Positions 1-7,672 of a stretch of 64,000 nucleotides of DNA are shown here, piece by piece. The notes below the pieces were generated by a model, which did not search any database, had not been told where the DNA came from, and saw only the letters and a list, made by a program, of their open reading frames with translations. The stretch is from the NCBI RefSeq assembly GCF_040412085.2, contig NZ_CP115920.1, positions 992,001 to 1,056,000 of the forward strand. The letters are read 5' to 3'. Within the stretch, counting starts at the first letter, position 1. Every line of letters begins with the position of its first letter. This DNA is from Vibrio sp. CB1-14 (GTDB taxonomy: Bacteria > Pseudomonadota > Gammaproteobacteria > Enterobacterales > Vibrionaceae). The translations under genes and the position numbers were made by a program.

Positions 1-1
1 G

Positions 2-1285
2 AGTTCTGAGTCGAGTGTTCAGTTTAGTTACCAGGTCAGCACCCCATGGTTTATGACGGGGATGTTTTACCTGTTAATGGCGCTGAGCAGCCTAGTCTTA
101 GTCGGGGCGGTGATTTATTGGCGTTCTCGACGCATTCGCTTTATGAACCGCGCCCTTAAAACACAGGTCGCATTAAAGACTGAGCAGTTACAACATCAAA
201 GTCGTGTGTTAGTCGGTAATAACCAGCAGTTGCGTAAAGCGTTTAAAATTCGTCAGCAACTGATTCAAGAGCTGGTAGAACAAGCAGCACAGCACAGTGC
301 CAACTTTAAACTTGAATCCTTATCTAGCTTAAATTCAACGTCTGCTAGTAATTTTGATGGTTTAGATAATGTCAAAGCCATCTTTGATGAGCAAAGCTCC
401 TATCCGTTGGTATGTTCAGTATCGAGTGTGCTCAATTTTACCGTCGATGCGTGGCGAAAAGAGCTCGATAGTTACGGGATCAAAGTAGAATTAAAGATGC
501 TGGCAAGCAGTGACAACGTGGTGTTGGATACCTGCAATCTAGACATCATCTTCAACTCAATTGTTGCCAATGCACTGCGTAGAATGGTGCGTGGACAAGT
601 GATCAACATTACCGTGGATGATGATGGTAGTAAGTTGAATGTGACGTTTGAGGACAATGGATTGCCGTTGCCGAACTTTAACTCGCAAAGCGCTACTGGG
701 GCATTCGATGTGAAAGAAAGTCAGCTCGATTTTAGCCCTTCGAGCCTGCCATCCCATATTCATCGCTCTGGTGGTGAGCTTCAGCCGGTTGAGCGTGGAA
801 ACACAAACCGCCTAACCCTGCGTTGGATGCTATCGATTCAGCAGTTGCCCGCTAACTTGTCTTCACATTCAACTAAGTCGTCTTTGGAAACCGAAAGACC
901 ATTGATGAGCCTAGTGACTGAAAAAGAGATGCATGAAGTTAAGCCGGATAAGCATGAACAATGGAAACGGCAAGTTACTCAGCTGGTGGCCGAGCAGTAT
1001 CATGATGCTGAATTTAGCACCGCCTCAGCAGCCAAAGCGTTGTTCATCTCCGAGAGAAGCTTCCAAAGGCGCTTCAAATCTCAATTTGAGCGAACCTTTA
1101 CAGACTATCTGACCGATGTCCGCATGGAGAAAGCTTGCGAGATGCTTCTGCAAGGCGAAAAAGTCTCTGAAGTGGCTTTTGCTTGTGGTTTCAACGATCC
1201 GTCCTATTTCTCTCAACGTTTCAAAGTCTATTTTGGTGTCCCACCATCTAAGTTTGCCATGATGGACATGACCGAAGGCGACTAG
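2..1285 (+). CDS. Membrane-anchored AraC-family regulator with degenerate kinase-like domain (5' end outside window)
   Basis: The frame is open from base 2. Residues before the first Met (base 53) look like the end of a periplasmic sensor beta-domain, so the gene starts upstream of the window. In order I see one transmembrane segment (VLVGAVIYW region), a basic/coiled linker, a region resembling a histidine-kinase ATPase fold (N-box-like NSIVANALRRM, then a G1-like FEDNGLPL), and a C-terminal AraC DNA-binding domain with two helix-turn-helix motifs (SERSFQRRFKSQF and VAFACGFNDPSYFSQRFK). There is no receiver domain between kinase-like and AraC parts, and the ATPase motifs look degraded. It is probably a signal-responsive transcription factor of the hybrid two-component type; the ligand is unknown. 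It converges on pxpC with a 9-base gap. AraC assignment is firm, the sensor architecture is inferred. Confidence 0.85.
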   Translation, partial: SSESSVQFSYQVSTPWFMTGMFYLLMALSSLVLVGAVIYWRSRRIRFMNRALKTQVALKTEQLQHQSRVLVGNNQQLRKAFKIRQQLIQELVEQAAQHSANFKLESLSSLNSTSASNFDGLDNVKAIFDEQSSYPLVCSVSSVLNFTVDAWRKELDSYGIKVELKMLASSDNVVLDTCNLDIIFNSIVANALRRMVRGQVINITVDDDGSKLNVTFEDNGLPLPNFNSQSATGAFDVKESQLDFSPSSLPSHIHRSGGELQPVERGNTNRLTLRWMLSIQQLPANLSSHSTKSSLETERPLMSLVTEKEMHEVKPDKHEQWKRQVTQLVAEQYHDAEFSTASAAKALFISERSFQRRFKSQFERTFTDYLTDVRMEKACEMLLQGEKVSEVAFACGFNDPSYFSQRFKVYFGVPPSKFAMMDMTEGD

Positions 1286-1294
1286 TCGCCAATT

Positions 1295-2272
1295 CTAAAG
1301 ATCAAAGTATCGATAGAATGCCTGTTGCTTCAAACGTTCGAGAGGCAAGGTGCTGAGTTTAAAGCGAAGCTTCTCTCCTGGTCTTAGCTGCGCTGCTTTA
1401 GCTAAATCACGAAAGGCAATCACGCCTAGTTTCTGATAGCCACCTAGGGTTTGATGATCGCTAAGCATAATAATGGGGTTACCATCTGGCGGTATTTGCA
1501 CCGAGCCGGATAGGATCCCCTCAGAGATTAATGAAGGTAGAGTTTGAGTGAGTCGAGCGGTTTCACTGTCGCTGGATTTTAGCCTTATCCCCATTCGGTT
1601 GCTCTGCGCAGACACGGTATAGATTTGGCTTAGTAGCAATTCTCTAAGTGCTTTATCAAAGTGCTGGAACTGAAAACAAGGGAGTAAGTGCAAGGTTCTT
1701 ACTCCGGCATAGCTTGGGATCGCACTTCTGGGGATAGGTTGCGAATTTTTGTGCTGAAGATCGTTTGGGTGACCAGGCAAGTTAGAGTTGACGGCTAAGC
1801 TGTCGCCGCAAGCGAGAGGTTGTCCAGAGTTTAAACCTCCTACGCCGTCGCGCTCCACTGTCGAACTACTGCCTAGGAAAGGCTCTATCGCAAAGCCGCC
1901 TGATACGGATAGGTAGCTTCGACAGCCGCTGCGAGGCACTTTCAGATGCAGCTCTTGTCCCTTTTTTAAGCTAAAAGGGCGCCAACTTTGAACGTGCTTG
2001 GCGACAATGCGTTGTGGCGAATGGACTTCCGCTAGACAATCTGCGCCAGTGAGTACCAAGGTTAAGTCTTGGTTGGCACGAAACTTAATCCGGCCTAGAA
2101 CGATCTCTAGACTGGTCGCCGTCATTGGATTACCCAGTAACTTTTGTCCCCAACAGTGCGCATGCCAATCGGCGGCGCCGCCTTGTGTTAGTCCATAATG
2201 AGAGGCATTAGGACGACCCAAATCTTGCGTAGTGACGTGGTGTCCGGCGTTGATCACGACAAGTGCGCTCAT
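1295..2272 (-). CDS. pxpC: 5-oxoprolinase subunit PxpC (biotin-dependent carboxyltransferase-like family)
   Basis: This 325-residue protein has the family N-terminus (VTTQDLGRPNASHYGL) and the conserved segments SYLSVSGGF and GNPIIMLSDHQTLGGYQ. PxpA, PxpB and PxpC together hydrolyse 5-oxoproline (pyroglutamate) to glutamate using ATP. Members are often mislabelled allophanate hydrolase subunit 2 or KipA. An AGGAGGG ribosome site sits a few bases before the ATG, and pxpB ends 2 bases upstream, so it is the last gene of a pxpA-pxpB-pxpC operon. Family and operon context are clear; activity is inferred from the complete three-gene set. Confidence 0.93.
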   Translation of the reverse strand: MSALVVINAGHHVTTQDLGRPNASHYGLTQGGAADWHAHCWGQKLLGNPMTATSLEIVLGRIKFRANQDLTLVLTGADCLAEVHSPQRIVAKHVQSWRPFSLKKGQELHLKVPRSGCRSYLSVSGGFAIEPFLGSSSTVERDGVGGLNSGQPLACGDSLAVNSNLPGHPNDLQHKNSQPIPRSAIPSYAGVRTLHLLPCFQFQHFDKALRELLLSQIYTVSAQSNRMGIRLKSSDSETARLTQTLPSLISEGILSGSVQIPPDGNPIIMLSDHQTLGGYQKLGVIAFRDLAKAAQLRPGEKLRFKLSTLPLERLKQQAFYRYFDL

Positions 2273-2274
2273 TG

Positions 2275-2952
2275 CTACCCTCCTAAGCTTAAGAATGTGC
2301 GGTGGTCAATCGGCTCGAACCGCACTTTGTCACCAATGTTTAGTAACGATTGTTCTGGCGAGATCTTGTCAAATAAAGTTAGCGGGCAGTTACCTATGAT
2401 TTGCCAGCCTCCAGGGGTATCACTGGGGTAAACAGCCGTTTGGTTGTTGGCAATACCGACACTGCCTTTGCGTACTCGAGTTCGTGGCGTTTGATGCCTT
2501 GGCATGTGCAGTGCTTTAGGCAGCTCTGCAAGAAAGGCAAAACCAGGGGTAAAACCAATCGCACAAACGGTATAGGTTGAGCTGCTATGCAGTGTTATGA
2601 CCTCGTCGACGCTAAGAGAGCAATGCCGAGCAAGTGACTCCAAATCAGGGGCTACCTTGGGAGCGTAATAAGTCGGAAGGGTTTTTATATCCACACTGCT
2701 TGGCGGCGGCTTGTCAGCAAGATTAAGGTTTTGAATATAGTGGGTAAGTGCCTCTGCTGAACAATATATAGGGTGAAACTCAATCAAGAGGCTCGTGTAG
2801 GAGGGGGTGCAGTTGACCAGTGTTCCGGCAAAGGCTTGTTTTATCATGGCTGTGTACTGCCCAATGATAAAAGGTAAATCAAGGTCTATCTTGTGACCAA
2901 ACTCAAGCAGGATGGCCGATTCACCCACAGGGGATATTAAAGGCTTGCTCAC
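2275..2952 (-). CDS. pxpB: 5-oxoprolinase subunit PxpB (KipI family)
   Basis: This 225-residue protein shows the KipI/allophanate-hydrolase-subunit-1 signatures IGFTPGFAFLAELP and SVGIANNQTAVYPSDTPGGW. It works with PxpC as the ATP-dependent part of 5-oxoprolinase. The start is GTG, whose GTGA overlaps the pxpA stop by 4 bases, with GGAGGT just upstream, which indicates translational coupling. The older names KipI or allophanate hydrolase subunit 1 would be misleading here because pxpA and pxpC flank it and no urea carboxylase is present. Confidence 0.93.
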   Translation of the reverse strand: MSKPLISPVGESAILLEFGHKIDLDLPFIIGQYTAMIKQAFAGTLVNCTPSYTSLLIEFHPIYCSAEALTHYIQNLNLADKPPPSSVDIKTLPTYYAPKVAPDLESLARHCSLSVDEVITLHSSSTYTVCAIGFTPGFAFLAELPKALHMPRHQTPRTRVRKGSVGIANNQTAVYPSDTPGGWQIIGNCPLTLFDKISPEQSLLNIGDKVRFEPIDHRTFLSLGG

Positions 2953-3704
2953 TGTTTACCTCCACCTACTGCTATGGCGCTATCGATTCGGATGCGCAGC
3001 GCCTTTGCCACATCAATTGACGCTTGGTTGTCACCGTGAACGCATAGGGTGTCAATGGTAAGAGTTACCGATTTTCCATCGAGGGTTTTAATTGGCGCAC
3101 GGGCAATAAACGCATCGGCTTGAGTTAAAATCTGATCCTGCTGATGCAGGACAGCGTTGTCCATGCTTCTCGGTGCCAGCAGGCCTGACTTTAGGTAACT
3201 GCGGTCAGCAAAACCTTCAAAGATGACTGAAACCCCCTTGTCTGCCGCTAGCGCTTGATAATGTTGATGCTCTCTGGTTGCCAAGACCATTAGAGGTAAA
3301 CTGAGCGATTGTGCTGCTGACAATAGGGCATTAAAAATCTCAGGCGAGGACATCATATCGTTATAGAGCGCGCCATGAGGTTTAATGTAAGTTACTTTCC
3401 CTCCTTGATGCTCGGCTATCGCTTTAAGCGCCCCTACCTGATAAAGGACTAATTGGGTAACCGTGTTGCTCTCCATTGCCATAGAACGACGGCCAAATCC
3501 TTGTAAGTCGGGATAGCCTGGATGTGCGCCAATGGTGACCTTGTGTTTCAGACACAATGCGACGGTTTTGGACATGTGTTCAGGATCTGACGCGTGAAAG
3601 CCACAAGCGATATTTGCCATATCCAGCAGTGGGATGAGCGTTGCATCACTGCCCATGTTCCAATGGCCAAAACTTTCTCCAACATCCCCATTTAACGTCA
3701 ACAT
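2949..3704 (-). CDS. pxpA: 5-oxoprolinase subunit PxpA (LamB/YcsF family)
   Basis: This 251-residue protein begins LNGDVGESFG and contains ANIACGFHASDP, GAHPGYPDL and YIKPHGALYNDM, all hallmarks of the LamB/YcsF family (a beta/alpha barrel with acidic and histidine residues). It is the first gene of the pxpABC operon that opens 5-oxoproline to glutamate in the cytoplasm. An AAGGAAG site lies upstream of the ATG. About 195 bases further upstream on the same strand is a structured RNA ending in an intrinsic terminator (3900-4027), which may control this operon. Confidence 0.95.
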   Translation of the reverse strand: MLTLNGDVGESFGHWNMGSDATLIPLLDMANIACGFHASDPEHMSKTVALCLKHKVTIGAHPGYPDLQGFGRRSMAMESNTVTQLVLYQVGALKAIAEHQGGKVTYIKPHGALYNDMMSSPEIFNALLSAAQSLSLPLMVLATREHQHYQALAADKGVSVIFEGFADRSYLKSGLLAPRSMDNAVLHQQDQILTQADAFIARAPIKTLDGKSVTLTIDTLCVHGDNQASIDVAKALRIRIDSAIAVGGGKQ

Positions 3705-3899
3705 AAAACCACTTCCTTTTCTGTATTGAAAAGCACCAGCCGGTTACTTAGGAGTAAATTATGTCGTTAGGGGGAGCGATTTACAATTTGTGAAAAGAGG
3801 ATTTGTGAGCCGAAAAGTTGTCAGTAAAGAATTTATGGAAAGAGTGATTAGAGCAGGGAAGTAATAAGCAGAAAATGTGCTGGGCAGTTTGTCGCAGGC

Positions 3900-3936
3900 A
3901 AAAAAAATCGCGGCATAGCCGGGGGACCATACCGCG
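3900..3936 (-). terminator. Rho-independent terminator in the pxpABC leader
   Basis: A GC-rich 10-bp stem (CGCGG/CCGCG core) with a short C/G loop is followed by eight T on the minus strand. It ends about 195 bases before the pxpA start codon, so it either releases a separate small RNA or conditionally terminates pxpABC transcription. Confidence 0.8.
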
Positions 3937-4027
3937 GGTGTCAATGACACCTTCGCTTGCTGCCGGAGTGATATGGTCGCCCACATCACCTCTGGAATTT
4001 CGATTAACAGGAGCAGGTTGCTCTGTT
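3900..4027 (-). ncRNA. Structured RNA with intrinsic terminator upstream of pxpABC (candidate riboswitch, attenuator or sRNA)
   Basis: Read on the minus strand this stretch makes four consecutive hairpins: 4006-4027 (9 bp with one bulge), 3968-3989 (9 bp, loop of about 4), 3938-3952 (perfect 6 bp) and 3909-3936 (10 bp), the last followed directly by eight U. In the second and fourth stems the non-Watson-Crick positions are G-U pairs only when the minus strand is transcribed; on the plus strand they are C-A clashes. That strand bias supports a minus-strand RNA. A TATAGT hexamer at 4035-4040 could be its -10 box, but no clear -35 was found. I do not recognise the fold as a named riboswitch. Confidence 0.5.
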
Positions 4028-4260
4028 GGAATTAACTATAAGTAATTCGACTTAATTTCCTTATAAAAATAACGGCAACTTACCATGAAGATCGCGCCAT
4101 TTTATAGATAGTGTAATAAGTTGTTGTATTTTAATGTTTTTATATTTATTCAGATTCCATTTATGTCATTGTTTTGTCACCAAGATAGCGTTTTGGTCGA
4201 CGTTTTGACGTAATTGACGGACATATTTTGACAAATAATACGTTTGCAATCCGGTTTAAA

Positions 4261-4274
4261 TTGACATAGCGCAA
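4261..4274 (+). promoter_or_regulatory. FNR-like site upstream of feoA
   Basis: TTGACATAGCGCAA resembles the FNR consensus (TTGAT-N4-ATCAA) with two half-sites separated by 4 bases. It lies about 80 bases before feoA, where anaerobic activation of ferrous iron uptake would be expected. This is a match by eye only. Confidence 0.45.
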
Positions 4275-4312
4275 TGCGGAAAATAAGGTTACGCCTTTAG
4301 AATTACTGTTAA

Positions 4313-4327
4313 TGTTAATATTTCTCA
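4313..4327 (+). promoter_or_regulatory. Fur-box-like site upstream of feoA
   Basis: TGTTAATATTTCTCA matches 11 of 14 defined positions of the 7-1-7 Fur consensus (TGATAAT-N-ATTATCA). It sits 27 bases before the feoA start, where bound Fur would block the promoter. Fur repression of feo is well established in enteric bacteria and vibrios; binding here is inferred. Confidence 0.55.
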
Positions 4328-4354
4328 TTACCAATCATAATTTGGGTGAATAAG

Positions 4355-4582
4355 ATGAAGCTTGCTGATTTGAACATCGGAAGCAGTGGAAAGATCACTG
4401 CGTTGACAGGACTATCGAATGATGTCCGTAAAAAATTGATGGTAATGGGGTTATTGCCGAATACAGAAGTAACAGTGATTCGACGTGCCCCAATGGGCGA
4501 TCCATTGCAAATTGAAGTGCGTGGTGTTTCGCTGGCTGTTCGCCAAGCTATTGCACAATCAATCGAAGTGGAGCCTGCATAA
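4355..4582 (+). CDS. feoA: Ferrous iron transport accessory protein FeoA
   Basis: A small SH3-like protein of 75 residues (LADLNIGSSGKI, RKKLMVMGLLPN, GDPLQIEVRG), the usual size for FeoA, which assists the FeoB transporter on its cytoplasmic side. I chose ATG at 4355 because GGGTGA lies 5 bases upstream; an in-frame GTG at 4346 is possible but has no ribosome site. Its TAA overlaps the feoB ATG by one base (TAATG), so translation is coupled. Fur-like and FNR-like sites lie upstream. Confidence 0.95.
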   Translation: MKLADLNIGSSGKITALTGLSNDVRKKLMVMGLLPNTEVTVIRRAPMGDPLQIEVRGVSLAVRQAIAQSIEVEPA

Positions 4583-6852
4583 TGAACTACACCATTCTTA
4601 CTGTAGGTAATCCCAACAGCGGTAAAACAACCTTGTTCAATGGGTTAACCGGTGCCAAACAGCAAGTGGGTAACTGGGCGGGTGTGACCGTTGAAAAGAA
4701 AACGGGTCAATACAGTCATGCTGGTGATCATTTCGAGTTGACTGACTTGCCAGGAATTTACGCGCTTGATAGCGGTAACGATGGCAACAGTATCGATGAA
4801 TCCATAGCATCGCGAGCCGTTCTTACTCACCCAGCAGATCTGATTATCAATGTGGTCGATGCAACGAGTCTAGAGCGCAGCCTTTATATGACCCTTCAGC
4901 TTCGCGAGCTTGGCCGTCCTATGGTGGTTGTGCTCAACAAGATGGATGCGCTAAAAAGAGAGCGTATTAAGCTAGACATTGCAGGGCTTGAGAAAGCGCT
5001 TGGCTGTCCTGTGATGACACTATCAGCCACTGACAAAGATCAGGTTCGTGCGCTAAAAGAGCGTTTGCATAAAACTGTCGTTCAAGGGCTGACCCTCGAC
5101 GCACTGAGCATCAATTATGGCGCGGAGATGGAGCAGGCGATTGCTCAAGTAGAACCTATCTTTGTTTCAGAATCAGTAAGCCCACGTGCGCTGGCTATTC
5201 GCGGCCTAGAAAATGACGTAATGGTGCTTAATGCACTATCGTCAGAGCAAAGAGATGAAATCGTGCTAGCGGGCAATCAAACTGGTGTGGATATTGACCT
5301 GCAAGTTGCTGACACCAAATATACCTATCTACATGAGCAGTGTAAGAAACTGCGTCGCAGTGAAGGTAAGCTGAGCCGTAGCTTCACGGAAAAAGTCGAT
5401 GGCTTTATTCTGAATAAGTATGTTGGCGTTCCTTTTTTCTTCGTGGTCATGTATCTCATGTTCATGTTCTCTATCAACATAGGTAGTGCTTTCATCGATT
5501 TCTTTGATATCGGTGTCGGTGCCCTGCTGGTTGATGGTGGACACTACCTTCTTGATGACCATTTACCGGTTTGGTTAGTGACGCTTATTGCTGATGGCGT
5601 TGGCGGCGGTATCCAAACGGTAGCGACTTTCATTCCTGTGATCGCTGCACTGTATTTATTCCTAGCGGTACTAGAGAGTTCTGGCTACATGTCACGCGCT
5701 GCGTTTGTGCTTGATAAGGTGATGCAAAAAATCGGCCTTCCGGGTAAAGCGTTTGTACCGCTTGTACTTGGCTTCGGTTGTAACGTGCCTTCTATCATGG
5801 CGACACGTACGCTAGACCAAGAGCGTGAGCGTAAACTCGCCGCATCTATGGCGCCGTTTATGTCATGTGGCGCTAGACTTCCGGTTTACGCGCTGTTTGC
5901 TGCGGCGTTTTTCCCAGACAGTGGCCAAAATGTGGTATTCGCGCTTTACCTACTCGGTATTGTTGCGGCTGTTTTCACAGGTTTAGTGCTTAAGCACACC
6001 ATCTACCCAGGTTCGAGTGATAGTCCAGTGATGGAGATGCCTGACTATGAGCTGCCGACATTCCAAAACGTGATGATCAAAACATGGCAAAAGCTAAAGC
6101 GCTTTGTATTGGGCGCAGGTAAAACCATTGTTTTGGTAGTGACAATCCTAAGTTTCCTAAACTCAGTAGGTACTGATGGCTCATTTGGTAACGAAGACAG
6201 CGAAAACTCCGTTCTATCGAAAGCGGCTCAAGTGGTGACACCAGTGTTTGTCCCTATGGGTGTGCAGCAAGATAACTGGCCTGCAACTGTTGGTATTATT
6301 ACCGGTATTTTTGCGAAAGAAGCAGTGGTTGGTACGCTAAATAGTCTTTACACCTCAAGCGAAGGTGAAGAGGGTGAGTACGATCTATTTGCTAGCTTGC
6401 AGCAAGCAGTCGAGTCTATTCCAGCAAACCTGGCAGACCTTAGCTACTCAGATCCGCTAGGTGTCGATGTCGGTGACCTGTCGGACTCATCTGCAGTGGC
6501 AGAAGATCAAGAAGTCGACAGTTCTATCTTTGGTAACTTAAAAGGCTATTTTGTTACGAGCAATGCCGCGTTTGCTTACCTCATCTTCATCTTGCTGTAC
6601 ACGCCATGTGTGGCAGCGATGGGTGCCTACGTTAAAGAGTTTGGTCAAAAGTACGCACGCTTTATAGCGGTATGGACTATGGGGCTAGCCTACGGTGGCG
6701 CGACGCTATACTACCAAGTGACTCACTTCGCTCTGCATCCAATGACCAGCGCAGCGTGGATTGTCGCTATCTTGGCCATTTGTGCCATCGTCTGGAAGCT
6801 GCTTAAAAGCCAAGGCAAGAAGCAGACCGAGCTGGAGATCCAAGTGGTATGA
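4582..6852 (+). CDS. feoB: Fe(II) transporter FeoB
   Basis: A 756-residue inner-membrane protein with an N-terminal G-protein domain (G1 GNPNSGKTT at residues 9-17, G3 DLPG, G4 NKMD) followed by a helical spacer and a polytopic membrane part with two Gate-like repeats containing Cys (FGCNVPSIMATRT, SCGARLPVYALF). It imports ferrous iron. The size is close to E. coli FeoB (773). It lies between feoA (1-base overlap) and feoC (ATGA overlap), so all three are one coupled operon. Confidence 0.98.
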   Translation: MNYTILTVGNPNSGKTTLFNGLTGAKQQVGNWAGVTVEKKTGQYSHAGDHFELTDLPGIYALDSGNDGNSIDESIASRAVLTHPADLIINVVDATSLERSLYMTLQLRELGRPMVVVLNKMDALKRERIKLDIAGLEKALGCPVMTLSATDKDQVRALKERLHKTVVQGLTLDALSINYGAEMEQAIAQVEPIFVSESVSPRALAIRGLENDVMVLNALSSEQRDEIVLAGNQTGVDIDLQVADTKYTYLHEQCKKLRRSEGKLSRSFTEKVDGFILNKYVGVPFFFVVMYLMFMFSINIGSAFIDFFDIGVGALLVDGGHYLLDDHLPVWLVTLIADGVGGGIQTVATFIPVIAALYLFLAVLESSGYMSRAAFVLDKVMQKIGLPGKAFVPLVLGFGCNVPSIMATRTLDQERERKLAASMAPFMSCGARLPVYALFAAAFFPDSGQNVVFALYLLGIVAAVFTGLVLKHTIYPGSSDSPVMEMPDYELPTFQNVMIKTWQKLKRFVLGAGKTIVLVVTILSFLNSVGTDGSFGNEDSENSVLSKAAQVVTPVFVPMGVQQDNWPATVGIITGIFAKEAVVGTLNSLYTSSEGEEGEYDLFASLQQAVESIPANLADLSYSDPLGVDVGDLSDSSAVAEDQEVDSSIFGNLKGYFVTSNAAFAYLIFILLYTPCVAAMGAYVKEFGQKYARFIAVWTMGLAYGGATLYYQVTHFALHPMTSAAWIVAILAICAIVWKLLKSQGKKQTELEIQVV

Positions 6853-7079
6853 TTCTGTCCCAGCTGAAAGCACACATTGAAGAAGACCCAGGCGTAAGTC
6901 GTCAGGATTTGGCAAAGCAGTTTGCTCTTAGTGAGGATGGTGTGGATGCGATGCTTGCGGTCTGGATTCGAAAAGGAAAGCTTTCAAGGACGGAAGACTG
7001 TGATAAGAAAGGACAGGTGGTTCGTGTGAGGTATCATGTGAATCAGGCAGATGGCCTCTCTTTGAGCGTAACAATGTAG
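6849..7079 (+). CDS. feoC: FeoC-family winged-helix protein
   Basis: This 76-residue protein has the winged-helix pattern of FeoC (SRQDLAKQFALSEDGVDAML, WIRKGKL). It overlaps the feoB stop (ATGA). Only one cysteine is present, so the four-Cys iron-sulfur site known from enterobacterial FeoC is absent. FeoC is thought to stabilise or regulate FeoB. A terminator follows 21 bases after the stop, closing the feo operon. Confidence 0.88.
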   Translation: MILSQLKAHIEEDPGVSRQDLAKQFALSEDGVDAMLAVWIRKGKLSRTEDCDKKGQVVRVRYHVNQADGLSLSVTM

Positions 7080-7100
7080 TCTCAAAAACAATGTAATAGC

Positions 7101-7130
7101 AAAAAGCTCCGACACTGTCGGAGCTTTTTA
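7101..7130. terminator. Bidirectional terminator between feoC and the HIT gene
   Basis: A perfect stem (AAAAAGCTCCGAC...GTCGGAGCTTTTT) flanked by A-run and T-run works in both directions. It ends the feoABC operon and the convergent HIT gene. Confidence 0.9.
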
Positions 7131-7159
7131 TTGGGCGAGACTTACGTACACCTGAACGG

Positions 7160-7588
7160 TTATGCTTTTTTGAATAGTTCACTATTCAAAAGTTGTGCTT
7201 GGATGCGTTCAGCCAAACTTAGCTGTTCGTCATCGCTGCGATACTCACCTTTTGCATTCCCCCAAAGCGGCCCTGGCCACGCCAAGTCATTTTTGTATCT
7301 TACAATATGGTGAACATGCAGTTGCGGCACCATATTTCCCAGTGCGCCGAAATTGAGCTTGTCTGGAGTAAACAGTGTCTCCAATGCTAGGTTTACCACT
7401 TCCGACTCAATTAAGAATTGTTGCTGCTCTTGCATTGGTAGGTGGTGCAGTTCGGTTAGATCGGCTTTTTTCGGGACAAGGATAACCCAAGGCACGGAGT
7501 CGTCGCGGTGCAGTAGTGCCAAACTCAATGGAAACTCACCAAGTAGGGTAGTGTCTTTTTTTAGTTGTGGGTGCAGTTCAAAGCTCAT
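7160..7588 (-). CDS. HIT-family protein
   Basis: A 142-residue histidine-triad protein; the conserved HVILVPK-like strand (WVILVPKKADLTEL) and the C-terminal triad region (VPQLHVHHIVRY) are visible. The triad reads Q-x-H-x-H, so the first His of the usual H-x-H-x-H is Gln, as in some HIT branches; the catalytic middle His is kept. HIT proteins are nucleotide hydrolases or transferases, but the substrate here cannot be told. It lies downstream of argS on the same strand, separated by the argS terminator. Confidence 0.88.
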   Translation of the reverse strand: MSFELHPQLKKDTTLLGEFPLSLALLHRDDSVPWVILVPKKADLTELHHLPMQEQQQFLIESEVVNLALETLFTPDKLNFGALGNMVPQLHVHHIVRYKNDLAWPGPLWGNAKGEYRSDDEQLSLAERIQAQLLNSELFKKA

Positions 7589-7614
7589 TGCGGTTGCTCA
7601 CATCAAAAGGGATA

Positions 7615-7650
7615 CAAAAAAGGCGAGTTGCTTACGCATCTCGCCTTCTA
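7615..7650 (-). terminator. Terminator of argS
   Basis: Minus-strand stem AAGGCGAG...CTCGCCTT is followed by a run of T, 23 bases after the argS stop. Confidence 0.8.
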
Positions 7651-7672
7651 TTATGAACTGTAATTCAACAAA

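Noticed and set aside
1295..2952. Allophanate hydrolase subunits 1 and 2 (urea amidolyase)
   Set aside because: These are the historic labels for this family; with pxpA next to them and no urea carboxylase, 5-oxoprolinase fits better.
3759..3989. Two overlapping minus-strand frames of 67-76 codons upstream of pxpA
   Set aside because: They run across the hairpins and terminator of the structured RNA, have no ribosome site and no recognisable protein features.
3900..4027. Guanidine-I (ykkC) riboswitch
   Set aside because: It was considered because ykkC elements precede allophanate-hydrolase-like genes, but the conserved ykkC core is not seen.
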